Source: Anniella stebbinsi (taxonomy: Eukaryota > Chordata > Lepidosauria > Squamata > Anniellidae). Taken from it: DNA of 64,000 bases. The notes under the pieces were generated by a model, which worked only from the letters and a program-made list of their open reading frames with translations, was not told the origin of the DNA and searched no databases. The position numbers were made by a program, and so were the translations under genes. Location of the stretch: positions 264,091,562 to 264,155,561 of the forward strand of contig JARDYH010000003.1 in assembly GCA_029215795.1 (NCBI GenBank). The letters are read 5' to 3'. How positions within the stretch are numbered: the stretch's first letter is position 1; every line of letters begins with the position of its first letter. Positions 1 through 14,787 of this stretch are shown piece by piece.

Positions 1-214
1 CGACACAATAAGCAACTGGGTGGGGGGAAACAATCGTCATTTGTACTGACTATCGTGTCATCCGAATGCTGCCATAGTCAACTCAGCACTGATCCTAATC
101 CACACCATGGTTGATTATTTATTACCATGTTGTGTGGGGAGTACCCCCTAGATGAACAACTGTAAAGTTGAGTATTACCCCACCATTGACTATCGTGTTG
201 TCCGAATTCAGCCA
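1..214. mobile_element. Foldback MITE, family B (5' end cut by window)
   Basis: Non-autonomous palindromic DNA element. Its right end reads GTTGTCCGAATTCAGCCA, and the left part starts inside the matching inverted arm (cgacacaataagcaactggg). It is nearly identical to 39785-40012, so the family has probably been active fairly recently. It has no coding capacity. The superfamily is not settled, because I could not define a clear target-site duplication. Confidence 0.75.
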
Positions 215-282
215 CTGTCTCTCAGCCTGTTTCCTGTTTGTAAGATGGGAATAGTACTAGCTGCAGTCCACACAGAGCTCCT

Positions 283-476
283 TGGAACATAGAAACCTGC
301 CTTATACTGAGTTAGACTATTGGTCCATCTGTCCCAGTATTGTCAACACTGATTGGTAGTGACTCTCTAGGGTTTTAGGCAGAAGTTTTTTCAGCCTTTC
401 CAGAAGTTGCCAGGAATTGAACTTGACACCTTCTGCATGTAAAACATGTGCTCCATCACTGAGCTACAGACTCTCC
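283..476 (-). mobile_element. tRNA-derived SINE, type 1
   Basis: Read on the minus strand, this begins with a degenerate tRNA head (A box around gctcagtgatggagcac, B box around gtcaagttcaattcc). It continues through the same body as the 33301 copy and ends with the tail phrase 'ggcaggtttctatgttcc'. The promoter boxes are damaged and no functional tRNA cloverleaf is expected. It matches the type 1 SINEs at 2150, 33301, 48515 and 51451. Confidence 0.75.
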
Positions 477-501
477 ACTTGGCAAAGGCAGAATGAGACA
501 A

Positions 502-1043
502 TGGCTGCATTCAGACAACACAATATCCACCAATAGTTTTATTACTCAACCATCAGTTCAGCAGTCACCGGTTGGTATTTGTGTTGTTTGTTGGGCAAAA
601 CCCACCCCATGGATGACTTTTTCCAAAAAATAAAATAAAGTAAAAACCCAACGGAGAAACACAACCAGCTGCAGAGTTGACTCGTTGCTCAACCCATGTT
701 TTTTGTGTTGTCCGAACTGAGCAAGTAGAGTTTTCCACCCGTTGGGTTGATTTTTTCACCTGGCTATAGGGTTCCCAGGCAAGAGTGGCTAAAACTGAGC
801 TGGCTGCTCTGCTACAGTCAGCACAACTCGCAATGGCTGCTGAGATAGCACCTGGAAGACTGAGGGAGGAGGGGCGGTTTGTCTGTCAGTCAAATGCCGG
901 TTTGAGTAGGAATCCACTCCAGGCGAGCCTCAACCGCTCTACAGGGGTTGGCAACATGTTGTGTGGGGAATACACCCAAAAAACCCAACTGTGAGTTGAG
1001 TCCTCAACCCTCCATTGACAAAAGTGTTGTCCCATTGCAGCCA
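502..1043. mobile_element. Foldback element related to family B, long form
   Basis: The left end is TGGCTGCATTCAGACAACAC and the right end is GTTGTCCCATTGCAGCCA, an imperfect inverted pair. The inside repeats phrases such as caacccgttgg and gttgtgtgggga in both orientations. The short open frames here are translations of the repeat. It is older than the copies at 1 and 39785. Confidence 0.55.
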
Positions 1044-1564
1044 ATGAGGATAAAGCACTTTGTAGAATTTGAAGTGCTGTGATCCAGGATCTGCCGCCTG
1101 TTGACAATCATGTAAGGTGTGTCTTCCCGATTTTTAGGCATCCCTCCCTTCCCCACAGTAGCTTATCCCATTCAGCAGGGTCCATGAACCCTCTGTGTCG
1201 CCTGCTGTGGTGGCTGTAGGGGCTGCCACGGAGAGGAAGCAAGGAAGTCTGCTTCCACCAGCCCAGTTACACACTCCAAATTTTACATCCAACCCAATAA
1301 GTTTTGCTTTTGAATGGCAATGGAAGGCAATCACAACCAAGCTGTTTTGTATTTCTGCCATTGGTGCTATTTTCATCTTGAACACAGAACGTGTTTTGTA
1401 GACATTGCTCAACTGGAGGGGGGAAGTTGTAGATAAAGACTTCACATTAAAGGTCAGTTTCCAATCCCTGGAGTAAGGAATGGGAAGGTCCCAGAACACA
1501 AATGCCTTGCATCTTCCCTTAGCCTTCTCATAGGAACATAGGAAACTGCCATATACAGTCATGA
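1044..1564. other. No recognised feature
   Basis: Unique-looking intronic or upstream sequence. I see no gene, RNA or clear repeat here, apart from a short SINE-tail-like phrase (cataggaacataggaaactg) near 1529-1548. Confidence 0.5.
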
Positions 1565-2152
1565 TGGCCGCCAGTTCTGGATGGCCTTAAAAGGAGGTTA
1601 GACAAATTGCTGGAGGAGAAGGCTATCAATGGTAGGCTGACCATCTGAAAAGGAGGACAGGGCTCCTGTAACTTTAACTGTTGTAGAGAAAAGGGAATTT
1701 CAGCCAGTGTCATTTGTAGGCAATTAGTTCCTGGTGAAATTCCCTCCATCACAACTGTTAAAGTTGCAGGGGCCCTGCCTTCTTTTGTATATGGTCACTC
1801 TAGTATAGTGCCTGCAACTTTAACTGTTGTGATGAAGAGGGAATATCACCAGGAACTAATTGCGTACAAATGACACTGGCTGAAATTCTCTTTTCTCTAC
1901 AACTGTTAAAGTTACAGGAGCCCTGTCCTCCTTTTCAGAAGTCAGCCTAATCAATGGTTACTTGTCATAATGGCTATATGCTACTTCCAGTATCAATGGT
2001 GGTATACCTACATGTACCCCTATGCTGGGGAACATGGGCAGGAGGGCACTGTGGCACTCATGTCCTGCTTGTGGGTTTCCCATTCTGTGTGAACAGAATG
2101 CTGGACTAGATGGACCCTTGGTCTGATCCAGCAGGGCACTTCTTATGTGCTT
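1565..2152 (+). mobile_element. LINE (CR1/L3-like) 3' end, split by a MITE
   Basis: This carries the squamate LINE 3' phrases 'ttggatggctttaaaaggggattagacaaatt' (in diverged form), 'gctggactagatggaccct' and 'tctgatccagcagggc', ending near cttatgtgctta. The family A element at 1633-1949 is inserted into it, and the LINE resumes after the duplicated ATCAATGG. A SINE fragment follows directly. Confidence 0.75.
1633..1949. mobile_element. Family A palindromic hAT-like MITE, copy 1
   Basis: The ends are TAGGCTGACC and AGTCAGCCTA. It is flanked by a perfect 8-bp target duplication, ATCAATGG (1625-1632 and 1950-1957). The interior shows the family layout: outer arm, inner arm in inverse, a 'ctctagtatagtgcctgcaa' junction, inner arm, outer arm in inverse. 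It is non-coding. It landed inside a LINE 3' end, so it is younger than that LINE. Confidence 0.9.
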
Positions 2153-2281
2153 ATATGGAGTCAGACCATCAAGCTAACTCAGTATTGTCTATTTCTCCAG
2201 GGCTTCGGTCATTCTCAGCCATGCCTGGAGAACCTTTTGCATGGAAAGCTAGTGCTCTACCCCTGAGCTACTCCCCTTCTG
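2150..2281 (-). mobile_element. tRNA-derived SINE fragment, type 1
   Basis: The minus strand carries a degenerate A box (tagctcaggggtagagcac) and the type 1 body. It abuts the end of the preceding LINE tail. Confidence 0.65.
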
Positions 2282-4124
2282 CTGAGGTGTTGCCCCCCAC
2301 ACAAGACGGCCTAGCTAGCCCTTCTTCCTTCTCCATGTCTCTGCTATTCCTTCACTTGCCTTTTACCAGCCATTGTAAAAATTCTGCCTGAGGATTATGC
2401 TGTCAGTGTCAAAGGGTGGGGTGGAGGGACAGAGTTGCCACCAACCATCGGTGTAAAGTGTAATTTGAAGAAAACGTGGAGGCCTTTCTTAGGTAAAGCA
2501 TCTGCTGGAATTTTCAATGGAAGTTAAGCTTGGGTTAAGATTTGCAACACTTCTTGGATAGGGAAGGGGATTTTTCAGCCCAACTTTTAAGTTGCTATTT
2601 AACTGAAAGAAATTCAAGGAAAAGATAGGGATTTTGAAGGAACTTAGAAGAAGGTTGATAAGATTAGCAGATTTCCTCAGTTGTTGTTGATAGCAGTGAT
2701 ATTGTTTCACACACTTGATTCCATTGATCTATTTGCTCTGCCAATCATGGGATATTGGCAAGCAGGGTTGTGTGATGGGAGGTCTCTCTGGATGTCCAGA
2801 TGATGGAAGCTTCCTGACTTTTAACTTGGGAAAGCATTTGCCCTCTGCCTTGCATTAATGGGGGACATAATAGCTTGGTCCATCCACTTCCCTGAGCTGT
2901 AGGCAGGCGTGCCATTAGCAAGTTGCATTCTCAGCAAGCTATTGAGGGTCTGCCATTGTTGTCCTGTTGTTCTGTGCCCACTTTTTCAGTGCTCAAAGGA
3001 GTGTTGGCCAACTGCCGTTGTAAATGTGCATTATGTTCCAGTATGATAACGACCACAGTTACTGCTGCTGCTATTACTATTGCTGCTGCCACCTTTCCAC
3101 ACCCAGTAAACTTGCCTGCCAATATGGGGATGTGGGGTGGAGGGACCTGGGAAGCCGACAATGAAATGGAGAAACCAGAGGATTCCATGCCAAGAACCTG
3201 TTCCAAATATCCCAGGCTGCAGATATTTAATTTTGGTTTCCCTCCATTTCTTATTTTCAGTCTTAAGTTTAATTCATCCTGAAACATCACTGAAACATTT
3301 TTTGCATGGAAATTCATATGCATTTTATGGTGTGCGTTTCTTCAAATAAACACATTTTGTGTGTGTGCAATTTTGCCCAATATATATGGGGTGGTTTTTT
3401 TTCTGCAAGTCATTCCTCTAATATAATGCATTTTAACATTACTTTCACAAACACCTTTTTGTAGGCATGTTTCCCCAATAAATGCATTTTTGTAGGCATT
3501 TCTTCATTGAGGAGCTGCATTGCAATATTAGGAGGTGTCTGAATTTCGAAAGGTAACTGAATTTTGGCTCACACATTCATTCTGAAGAGCAAGCCTAAAA
3601 CTGGATGAATTTCTGCCCCATCCCCAATCAAAAAGGATTCAAGTAGTATACCTGCCTCCTAACATCTAAGCCATCCGAATGGGCCCAAAGAACAGAACTA
3701 CTTTCGTGAAACTTTGATGGTGTGTGCTAATTTCCGCATCGTTTTAGGTTTACCCTTCACTTGCTATGACAAGCCTGACATAGCAGAGCACATAAAACCT
3801 TGGATCACCGCTTTCCCTGATGTCCCACAGCCCTATTTTTAGTCTGGTGCTGCATCCTGTATATTAATTACTTCTGACAAAATGCAATGGATTGCTTTCT
3901 TCTTCTTTTGCTGTTCACCCCCCCCCCCCGCTGCGTGCACACATTTTAATCTCTCCTGAGCTCCATAGTGGAAGGGAGCAAAGCCACACCTGCTCCCTAC
4001 TCATTTTTCTTTTATAGGCTGCCTAGCAGGTGAGGTGAGCTGGATAGAAGAGAGCAGCTCAAAGCAGGGTCTCCTGAGCCCATAGCTTTGCTGTCCACAA
4101 GCCTGCTTTTAAAACACGAAGGTT
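2282..4124. other. No gene; AT-rich hAT-like relic in the middle
   Basis: I find no gene. About 3280-3620 is rich in phrases such as gcattttatggtgtgcgtttc and aaatgcatttttgtaggc. These resemble the interior of the hAT-type elements at 28423 and 47622, so this may be an old relic. The rest is unassigned. Confidence 0.4.
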
Positions 4125-4400
4125 GTCATCTTGATTATTTATTTACTTACAATATTTATATACCAGTCCATATCTAAACTAGATTCCAGCGCTGTGAACG
4201 TTGGAATAAAACAGTAAAATGATAAAAAGATTTAAACAGCATTTTAAAATTGCTCAATTTAAAGCAAGATACCAATAAAAATGGTGGCTGGTCTGTTGAG
4301 AAATGCTTTCTGGAAAAGAGGTGTTTTCAGGAGGTGCCTGCATGGCTGGCTGAGGAATGCTGGTTAAGTTGTAGGACTTTTTCCTCTCTAAACGTGCATA
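4125..4400 (-). mobile_element. LINE/SINE tail remnant (tttatttatt... type)
   Basis: This starts with 'gattatttatttacttacaatatttatataccag', the reverse of a common reptilian retroposon 3' end (ggtatataaat...). Its interior includes 'gctttctggaaaagaggtgttttcaggagg'. Similar tails occur at 20053, 42030 and 54740. The family is unknown to me. Confidence 0.4.
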
Positions 4401-4626
4401 GGATTGCCAGGGCTGTGCAGAGCTGGTAATATGTCCAGGCCAGATGGGAAATGTGTGCCCCCCCCCATTTCAAACTGCTCATTAAGTATTTTTTAATCAG
4501 TGGCACTGATTCAGTGCTAAATACATATATGAACTAGAACGATTTATTAAAAAAGATTGCATTCTGGCATGCTTCCTCTTTGCTGCACCACTGTCTTGGT
4601 TTTTTCATTGTGACAAAACTAATCTG

Positions 4627-4628
<2 letters not shown>

Positions 4629-4667
<39 letters not shown>
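4629..4667. repeat. (AT)n microsatellite
   Basis: About 39 bp of uninterrupted AT dinucleotides. Confidence 0.98.
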
Positions 4668-4670
<3 letters not shown>

Positions 4671-5249
4671 AAACATCTTAATCCCCCTTGACTCTCTTTT
4701 AGGCTTCTGCGCTGTTTCTGCAAGGCAGGCTCCTCGCTTCTCGATGGGCTGCTTACGCTATGGAAGCAGTAGCGTAGGCTAGGGGGGACCTCCTCATCGG
4801 AGTGCCCCCTCAAAATCATGGCCCCCGGGGTCAACAGTCCCCCCTGCCCCCCCCCTGCCCTGCCCTGAGGATTGCACCCTAAAGCACTCCCAATTCAATT
4901 CAAGCCCATCCTTCAAGTTCAGAATCGTAGAATCACATGGCAACTCTAACATGCGTTGCCACGTCCCATGCAGATCTCCTATGTAACATGGAAAGTCTCT
5001 GCTGGGCCCAGTGTCAAGGGTAGACATGGTCAGGCCCCTGCAAAGGGCCCACAAACCAACAGGGGGCCAATGACAAGAGCCCTCCAGAGTCATCCCTCCT
5101 CTTCCCTAGTGTGGCCTGCTTGTTCACCTGCCTCTCATTCAGACCAAGACAGTGGGGGTGGTAAGAAGGAGGGGCAGTAGATGTCGCTGCCTACTTGCTC
5201 ACTGGCTGTCAAGCAAGCCAATGGTAGCAATGATGAGAAAGAGGACCTT
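4668..5249. other. No recognised feature
   Basis: Moderately GC-rich sequence with C-runs. The open frames on both strands look like chance. Confidence 0.45.
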
Positions 5250-5417
5250 GAATCATAGAAGAGCAGAGTTGGGAGGGGCCTATAAGGCCATCGAGTCCAA
5301 CCCCCTGCTCAATGCAGGAATCCACCTTGAAGAGTACCTGACAGATGGCTGTCCAGCTGCATCTTGAATGCCTCTAGTGTGGGAGAGCCCACCACCTCCC
5401 TAAGTAATTGCCATCCT
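5250..5417 (-). mobile_element. CR1-type LINE 3' end
   Basis: The reverse complement reads ...'gggggttggactcgatggcc'...'tctgctcttctatgattc', the classic CR1 3' terminus. It also has the upstream phrase 'ccacactagaggcattcaag'. It is truncated at 5', as is usual for CR1. Confidence 0.8.
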
Positions 5418-8277
<2,860 letters not shown>

Positions 8278-8774
8278 TGGCTCAATTCGGATAACATATT
8301 AAGCAATGGGGGGGGGGACAATCGTCACTTGTGTTGCTTATTGTGTCATGTGGGGAGTAACACACAACGCACACACAACTGTCAGTACACTATGCAGCCC
8401 AATTAAGCAATGGAGAGAAACAACGGGCTTGCACATTGTTTAGCCCGAAGCCCTGTTGTTTAAAGTGTCATCCGAATTGAGCCCCCCCTCTCTCCATGGA
8501 CTATTCCATTTGGGAATAGAGTTCGCTGGCTGGAGCAGCCGAAACCCCCCGGCCACTCTATACAGCCGGCAGAACTCACGGTGCATGCTGGGATACAGCT
8601 GGGGGACCGAGGGAGGGGGAGGGAGCAGCCATAGCAACCAAGATGGCTGCCAGAACTTCAAGCTGCACAAGCACCAGCATTGCAGCATGTCGTGTGGGGA
8701 GCATCGCCTGCCTAATGCATGGTCAGTAAGCTATTTACCCCTCCGTTGCCTAATATGTCATCCGAATTGAGCCA
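8278..8774. mobile_element. Foldback element related to family B
   Basis: The ends are TGGCTCAATTCGGATAACAT and TGTCATCCGAATTGAGCCA, an inverted pair of about 19 bp. An internal end-like repeat (catccgaattgagcc at 8468-8482) and a second gttgtgtgg-type phrase suggest two related elements in tandem or a composite. Confidence 0.65.
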
Positions 8775-9069
8775 GAGCCTTCTTTGACCAGCAGCAGCTT
8801 TGGGGGCAGTGTTCTTTCACATCATCTGCTTCCCCTTCCCCTTTTTCTTTAAAAAATGACAGATTCCCCCTCCCCCCATCTATTCAGACGCTAGTATCAA
8901 ATCCTAAACCCTGCTTCCACACATTTTGTCATGTGCGAATGATTGTACCAGTATTTTCTGCGAAAGGTATATAGATTGGAGAGCTGGTACACTTGGTGGA
9001 TCTCTGATCGTCCAGATGTACCCATAAAACCAAAACTGCATTGGCAAGAACTGAAAAGAGCATCAAGTG

Positions 9070-9375
9070 TTACAACACTGAGTCTTCTCCATCATTCCAG
9101 GGTGCAGGACACAGAATAATGGGCTCAAGTTACAGGAAGCCAGATTCCGGCTGGACATCAGGAAAAACTTCCTGACTGTTAGAGCAATATGACAATGGAA
9201 CCAATTTCCTAAGGAGGTCGTGGGCTCTCCCACACTAGAGGCATTCAAGAGGCATCTGGACAACCATCTGTCAGGTCTGCTTTAAGGTGGATTCCTGCAT
9301 TGAGCAGGGGGTTGGACTCGATGGCCTTATAGGCCCCTTCCAAGTCTACTCTTCTACTCTTCTATGATTCTTGTA
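9070..9375 (+). mobile_element. CR1-type LINE 3' end
   Basis: This holds the CR1 3' UTR phrases in order: 'ggctggacatcaggaaaaac', 'ccacactagaggcattcaag', 'cagggggttggactcgatgg' and 'ttctatgattcttg'. It is truncated at 5'. It is the same family as 5250-5417, which lies in the opposite orientation. Confidence 0.85.
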
Positions 9376-9979
9376 TATTTACTAAAAATACCTCCACTGT
9401 GGATAAAGCAACTTCTAAAGTGAGTCATGGGTCCTCCTCCCCTTTACATGCACACTCAGCAATGTGGCTACTTCTAAGGATGTCTGTTCTTTGAAAATCC
9501 AGCCATTTTTAGGCCCGACGGATACCCGCTGTCCCCCCCGGCTCTCCTTTCATTTGCGAGCTGGGGCACGGCCTTCCCCTGAAATCCAGGAACTCTTTGC
9601 AGTTTATTTTTATTCATATCACTGGAACGTTGCACAAAGGGCAGGTGCAATTTACATAAATTCTGGCTGGAATTAGCGAAATTTGCGCAAAATGCAGCCA
9701 AAATTTGTGCAAATAACAATTGGAATTTTCACAGTTTCACAAATTGCACCTACAGTTTGCACAACTTTCTATTGATGAGAAAAAAAACAAGCATCCTGGA
9801 AAATCTGTGCGCTGGCTTCACCCAATGCAGATTGAGTCAGGACAGCTCATGGGTAAGTGAGATGAAGTCTGGAGGGCTGAGCTGCTGAAAGCTCAGTGAA
9901 CTCTATCCCCTGGATGGATTCCTATACCGTCTTTAGTTTCTTCTCCCTCTGTGGATGCTCCCATACTGGTAGGTGAATG
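9376..9979. other. Intron; possible hAT relic
   Basis: No gene. About 9600-9790 has repeated phrases like 'aaatttgcgcaaaatgcag' and 'tttgtgcaaataac', similar to the interior of the 47622 element. This is weak evidence of an old copy. Confidence 0.4.
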
Positions 9980-10302
9980 TCGGGTGACCATATGAAAAGG
10001 AGGACAGGGCTCCTGAATCTTTAACAGCTGTACAGAAAAGGGAATTTCAGCAGGTGTCATTTGTATACATACAGCACCTGGTGAAATTCCCTCTTCATCG
10101 CAACAGTTAAAGCTGCAGGAGCCCTGCCATCTATTGTATCTGATCAAGAGGGCAGGGCTCCTGAAGCTTGAACTGTTGCGATGAAGAGGGAATTTCACCA
10201 GGTGCTGCATGCTTACAAATGATACCTGCTGAAATTCCTTTTTTTCCTATGCAACTGATAAAGGTACAGGAGCCCTGTCCTCCTTTTCATATGGTCATCC
10301 GA
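9980..10302. mobile_element. Family A palindromic hAT-like MITE, copy 2
   Basis: The ends are TCGGGTGACC and GGTCATCCGA. The flanks GGTGAATG and GGTGAATA agree at 7 of 8 positions as a target duplication. It is the 'tgcatgc / cacctggtg' subfamily, in which the spacer between arms reads like gcagcacctggtg. Confidence 0.88.
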
Positions 10303-10925
10303 GGTGAATATGTAAAGTCTTTTACCCCCACCGAGGTGCCTGTGATGACATCGTGGTTAGCAACAATGCAAGCCACGTCTGTGGCTCCTATGTGCATTGA
10401 GGAATGCATATATTTCCTTACCTGTGTAGAGTCACTGCAAAGAGGACATCATGTGAATGTATACGGGTGTGTGTGTCATTCTTTTTCAAGCTAAATATGA
10501 AGTTGTGTCAACAGAACTCTTTTTCAATTGCATTTCTCATCAGTTTGCAGGCTACACTGGTCTTGTTTTTGTATCCAAATCTATGTTTTCAGAAAACTGA
10601 AACCGATGCAATTGCCTAAAACCTCCCATTACGGCAATCAGCTGCTCTCCCCTTCTTTTGTTTTAATTCTTCGTTAATGAGCATTGTCGAGTGCTTCCTC
10701 TTGGGTCATGAACATTAAATTCTTTCTCAGACTTTATCTCTGTTCCCCCCCTCTCAAGTCTTGATACTTTGCTAGTAAAACCTCACTGGAGGCTTAAACC
10801 TGGGTTGCAGAATGAATATTTGATTAAAGAAGTCTGAAGTTACAAACAGCTTTCATGCTTTCATCAGTCTTTCCTCTTCCTCTTCCCTAGTCACTTTCTA
10901 CAGAAAGTTTTAGATTCTTGAGAAT
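10303..10925. other. Intron, unique-looking
   Basis: No repeat or gene recognised in about 600 bp. Confidence 0.4.
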
Positions 10926-10996
10926 ATATTTGAACTGTTCATGTTTTAATTTGTAAGCTGCCTTGAGTCCCAATATTGAGAAAAAGGCGGGATATA

Positions 10997-11032
<36 letters not shown>
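10926..11032 (+). mobile_element. Retroposon tail with (ATA)n
   Basis: 'gtaagctgccttgagtccc'...'ggcgggatataaata' is a typical reptilian SINE/LINE 3' end, and it runs into an (AAT)n array at about 10995-11032. Confidence 0.6.
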
Positions 11033-11070
11033 TCTGACCTCAGTAAGAGTTAGTAATCCCCATTTGAATC

Positions 11071-11365
11071 TAGGCTGACCATATGAAAAGGAGGACAGGG
11101 CTCATGTAACTTTAACAGTTGTAGAGAAAAGGGAATTTCAGCCAGTGTCATTTCTATGCAATTACTTCCTGGTGAAACAACAGTTAAAGTTGCAGGCACT
11201 ATACCAGGGCCCCTGCACTATACTAGGGCCCCTGCAACTTTAACTGATGAAGAGGGAATTTCACCAGGAACTAATTGCATACAAATGACACTGGCTGAAA
11301 TTCCCTTTTCTCTACAACTGTTAAAGTTACATGAGCCCTGTCCTCCTTTTCATAGGGTCAGCCTA
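11071..11365. mobile_element. Family A palindromic hAT-like MITE, copy 3
   Basis: The ends are TAGGCTGACC and GGTCAGCCTA. An 8-bp CATTTGAA is found at 11061-11068 and 11366-11373, with two extra bases (TC) on the left. The centre is shortened (the 'ctatactagggcccctgca' phrase is partly duplicated), so the copy is 295 bp. Confidence 0.88.
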
Positions 11366-11814
11366 CATTTGAACTGGTATGGAAAAACAACAGCTCTTGT
11401 CTGAGGCATTGCAGGAAATTTAATTGTCGCTCCAAGTTGCTTGGTGCTCACAGCAGTGGTGGGTTTTGTTGGGTGCTGGTGCCAGCCCTGGTCACAAACG
11501 ACATCATCCATGTGGGGAGCAGGTGCCCAAGTTGACAAGCTGCTCCTGCACATCTATAGTAGGGGGTCCCCAACATGGCTCCCACAGTGACCTTCAGCAC
11601 TCCCCCCAAAGCTCTCCATTCCTTGTCCTCTTCAAACCCATATTTTTAATGAAAACACAAACCTTGAAAATCCATAAGGTGCCTAATTCTTCTTCCTGTT
11701 CCTGTTCCTGCCACTGATCAAGCTGTTCCACGAGCAAGAAGAGAAGGGAAAAGTTGTTTTCTTGACTCGCCAAACTTTCTCCCATCCCTGCAGATATTTC
11801 TCTTTGCTCTCTAT

Positions 11815-12037
11815 GGCCTAATCTACACCAAGCAGGATATAGCACTATGAAAGCGGTATATAAAAGGCAGGAGCCACACTGCTGCTTTATAGTGGTATTG
11901 AAGTGCTCTGACAACTGTTGGGGCCCATAGATACATACTATAGACCGCTTTCATACTGCTATATCCTGCTTGCTGTGGCTCCTGCCTTTTATATACTGCT
12001 TTCATAGTGCAATATCCTGCTTGGTGTAGATCTGGCC
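11815..12037. mobile_element. Foldback MITE, GGCC..ATCTACACC type
   Basis: The ends GGCCTAATCTACACCAAGCA and TGCTTGGTGTAGATCTGGCC are inverted repeats extending about 70 bp inward (gcaggatatagcactatgaa and its inverse). The loop holds 'ttggggcccatag'. The direct flanks are TAT/TAT, a possible 3-bp target duplication. A shorter relative is at 41163-41302. Confidence 0.8.
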
Positions 12038-14277
12038 TATTTCTGCACTCCCAGCCTCTAGCCTTGCTATTTTTCTGCATTCAACCCTTTCTTCACTATT
12101 TCTTTCCTTTCCCTATCACTAGCCTTCTTTCCTGCCTCTCCTTGCCTCTAGCCTTACTCCCACTCCCAGTCTCTACACTACCTATTTCTGTCCCTCCCAC
12201 CTCTTTACCTCACTGTTTCTCCCCCTCCTAACTAGCCAGGCCCCCAACAGCAGCCATTATGTGACTAACCACATCCTCCATGAGAGCTATTTTGTGGTAG
12301 GACCCACAGCTGCTTCTCAAATGCCCATATATGCCCGCAGGTCCAAAAAAGATGGGGACCCTTTGATGTATAGCATGGTTCTGAATGTGAACCAGCACAG
12401 AATGTTGCACAGTTCTGTGTGAGGCAGCCAAGACATAGCTTCAGGTTTCATGGACCAGGCCGTGACTTATAAACACTTAACACTTCCAACTGGTGCAAGA
12501 CTGGATAGGATCCAATCTCCTTCGAAATCTGTGACTGTAGATGGAAGTTTTAAACACCCCATGATCCACAGCAGGTTGCTGCAGCTTTCTCCCACAGATC
12601 ATGTCACAATGAATTGGCTGGCCATGCAAAGGCATGTGTATCATCACTTTATGGCTTAAAGTGTATCATCACTTACTCATGGACAAAGCTACGTGAGCCT
12701 GCACTGCGTGTAAATATAATCGGGGAGTCTGGGAAACAGTGTGACGTGTATTCAGGAAGGCCAGTGGAAATGTGCTTGGCAGGAATGGCCTGGAAAATTG
12801 TATCTTGAAAATGTCTTGTGTGACATCATGAAGTTTCTCTGGAACCATCAGTATCATAGGCCTGGTACCCATCTTCTGTTTTCATATGGCAAGTCATCAC
12901 AAGTTAATTTCTCTTTCTCTCTCTCTCTCTCCACTTTGTGCATTGTGGGCTGCATCAAAAGTTCCTAAGAATTACATTTGAGAGGCCATGCACGGGCCAG
13001 ATGTGAATCTATATTGCATTGTTTCTGACAGTGATGCCTCTAATATGACTGGCTGAACAGATAGGATGGCAGAGCATGGAATATTCCTGAACATTCCAAC
13101 TTCTCAGGGAACACAGCTGTCCAGGTATTTGCAGTTTAGTTTCTGTGAGGGCAAGTTATTATCATTTTTTTACTTTAGTCTCACCAGTTTGGCTTCTGGG
13201 AAATCAGTGTTCTGTGATCGGCCATGCCATTTCAAGAATGGGCAAGCCCCCATGGCGGCCATTTTGTCAGAGTGCCACAACACTCTCTCAAAATTCCAAA
13301 TGTGCCTATTGAACCAAAAAAGTTAGGGACTCCTGTTCTAGATCAAATAGCTCCTAGAAATGCTTACATCAATTCTGTCAGTGCCAGCAAGCCAAAAGGA
13401 CATTCTCCATTTTCCAAGGCTGTGTACCACTGCTGAAGAAACACATGCTGGCAGTACAGAGATAGGCATTAATTTATGTGCAACACAAACCTGTGTGTGT
13501 TTGCTCAGAATAACTCCTATGATTGCCGCAGGACTGACTTCCTGGTAAGCATGCACAGGATTGTGAATACTTTGCTCATTCAATATACCAGGCAAAATCA
13601 TGTTTGCTTTTCTCCAACGATACAGTCAATGCGCGAAGATCAACTTTTTTGTGTGTGAAACTGCGTCTGTTTTTTTGTATAGAGTGAAAGCCAGAAACCT
13701 GTTAGAAATAATTTATAGATACTTAAAAATCTAGTCCTGTGCCTTAAAGTGTCACCTTTTAATAGAACAATAAGCCAGTGAAAACTATTGCCAGGACAAC
13801 AGTATCTGAATGAAACAGAAGGATTCCACCTTTGTTACTAGAAGTATACAAGCATATGTTTCAGAGCTGGAGGAATTGAATTCTCAACTTCCATGGCAAC
13901 GCGGCAGAAGCCGGACAAAGAAGAGGCAGTGGCGTATTGTGCTTATGCAGAGGTTAGGCCATGAATCAAAAATGGGGGGCCGGGCGGGGGGATGGTTTCT
14001 TTGGGGCTGACACTTTAAGCGGTTGAGTCAATGACGGTGGAAATATATTTCGTCATTACACTTGAGTAGGGCAAGTTACTGTACATCCTACTTCATTCTG
14101 TTTCTCTTCATTGGTGCTGGAATAGAAATTGGCTTCCAGGCAGTCCGCAGAGAACGCGAAGATATATAGGTGAGGAGATCTGTTTGTATACAAGACTTTG
14201 ATTGACACTGGAGTCTCCTTTGGATACAGTGAAAAAATAGCTAATTGTTAACTTTACCGATATCAGTTTTCCCCAAA
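12038..14277. other. Intron, no recognised feature
   Basis: 2.2 kb with pyrimidine-rich stretches (12050-12240) and a short TC run at 12908-12932. Open frames of up to 87 codons have no recognisable content. Much of it may be unique intronic sequence. Confidence 0.4.
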
Positions 14278-14372
14278 CAGGGAACTCTCCAGATGTTTTG
14301 GGCTACAACTCCCAGCATGATGGTTGGGGATGCTGGGAATTGTAGTCTAACACATCTGGAGGGCACCAAGTT
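14278..14372. mobile_element. Small foldback MITE, CTCCAGATG type
   Basis: 'ctccagatgttttgggctac' and its inverse 'tgtagtctaacacatctgga' enclose 'aactcccagcatgatggttg'. This is a short palindromic repeat common in reptile genomes. Confidence 0.7.
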
Positions 14373-14485
14373 GATGAGGGCAGATCTACATGGTGTCAGG
14401 AATAGAAGAGCCACCTTGCTGGACCCATGCCCAGCATTCTGCTTCTAACAGCACCCAGCCAGCCAGGTAACTCTTGGTTTGCTTG

Positions 14486-14486
<1 letters not shown>

Positions 14487-14530
<44 letters not shown>

Positions 14531-14531
14531 T
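14487..14531. repeat. (TTA)n microsatellite with retroposon tail
   Basis: A TTA array. Minus-strand retroposon sequence follows (cttacctgcctctccctctg, the inverse of a 'ggagaggcgggtaagaaat' tail) to about 14700. It is the same tail type as 54780-54900. Confidence 0.85.
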
Positions 14532-14787
14532 CTTACCTGCCTCTCCCTCTGGATCAAGGCGGGATACAACAACAAATACAAAACACCAAAAAATACATAT
14601 ATAACTAATTAAAAGCATGTAAAACGAATACATTATTATAAGGCATCTTAAAATTCAACTGAGTAGGCCTGCCGGAAGAGAGCAGTCTCTATGGCTTTCT
14701 TAATTCCAGTAGACTGTTAGATTGACGAATCTCTCCTGGCAGGCCATTCTACAGTGCTCAATCTGCTCATTGCAGTATAAATTAGCC

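Noticed and set aside
14396..14581. Poly-asparagine / poly-leucine proteins
   Set aside because: These are translations of the (TTA)n microsatellite.
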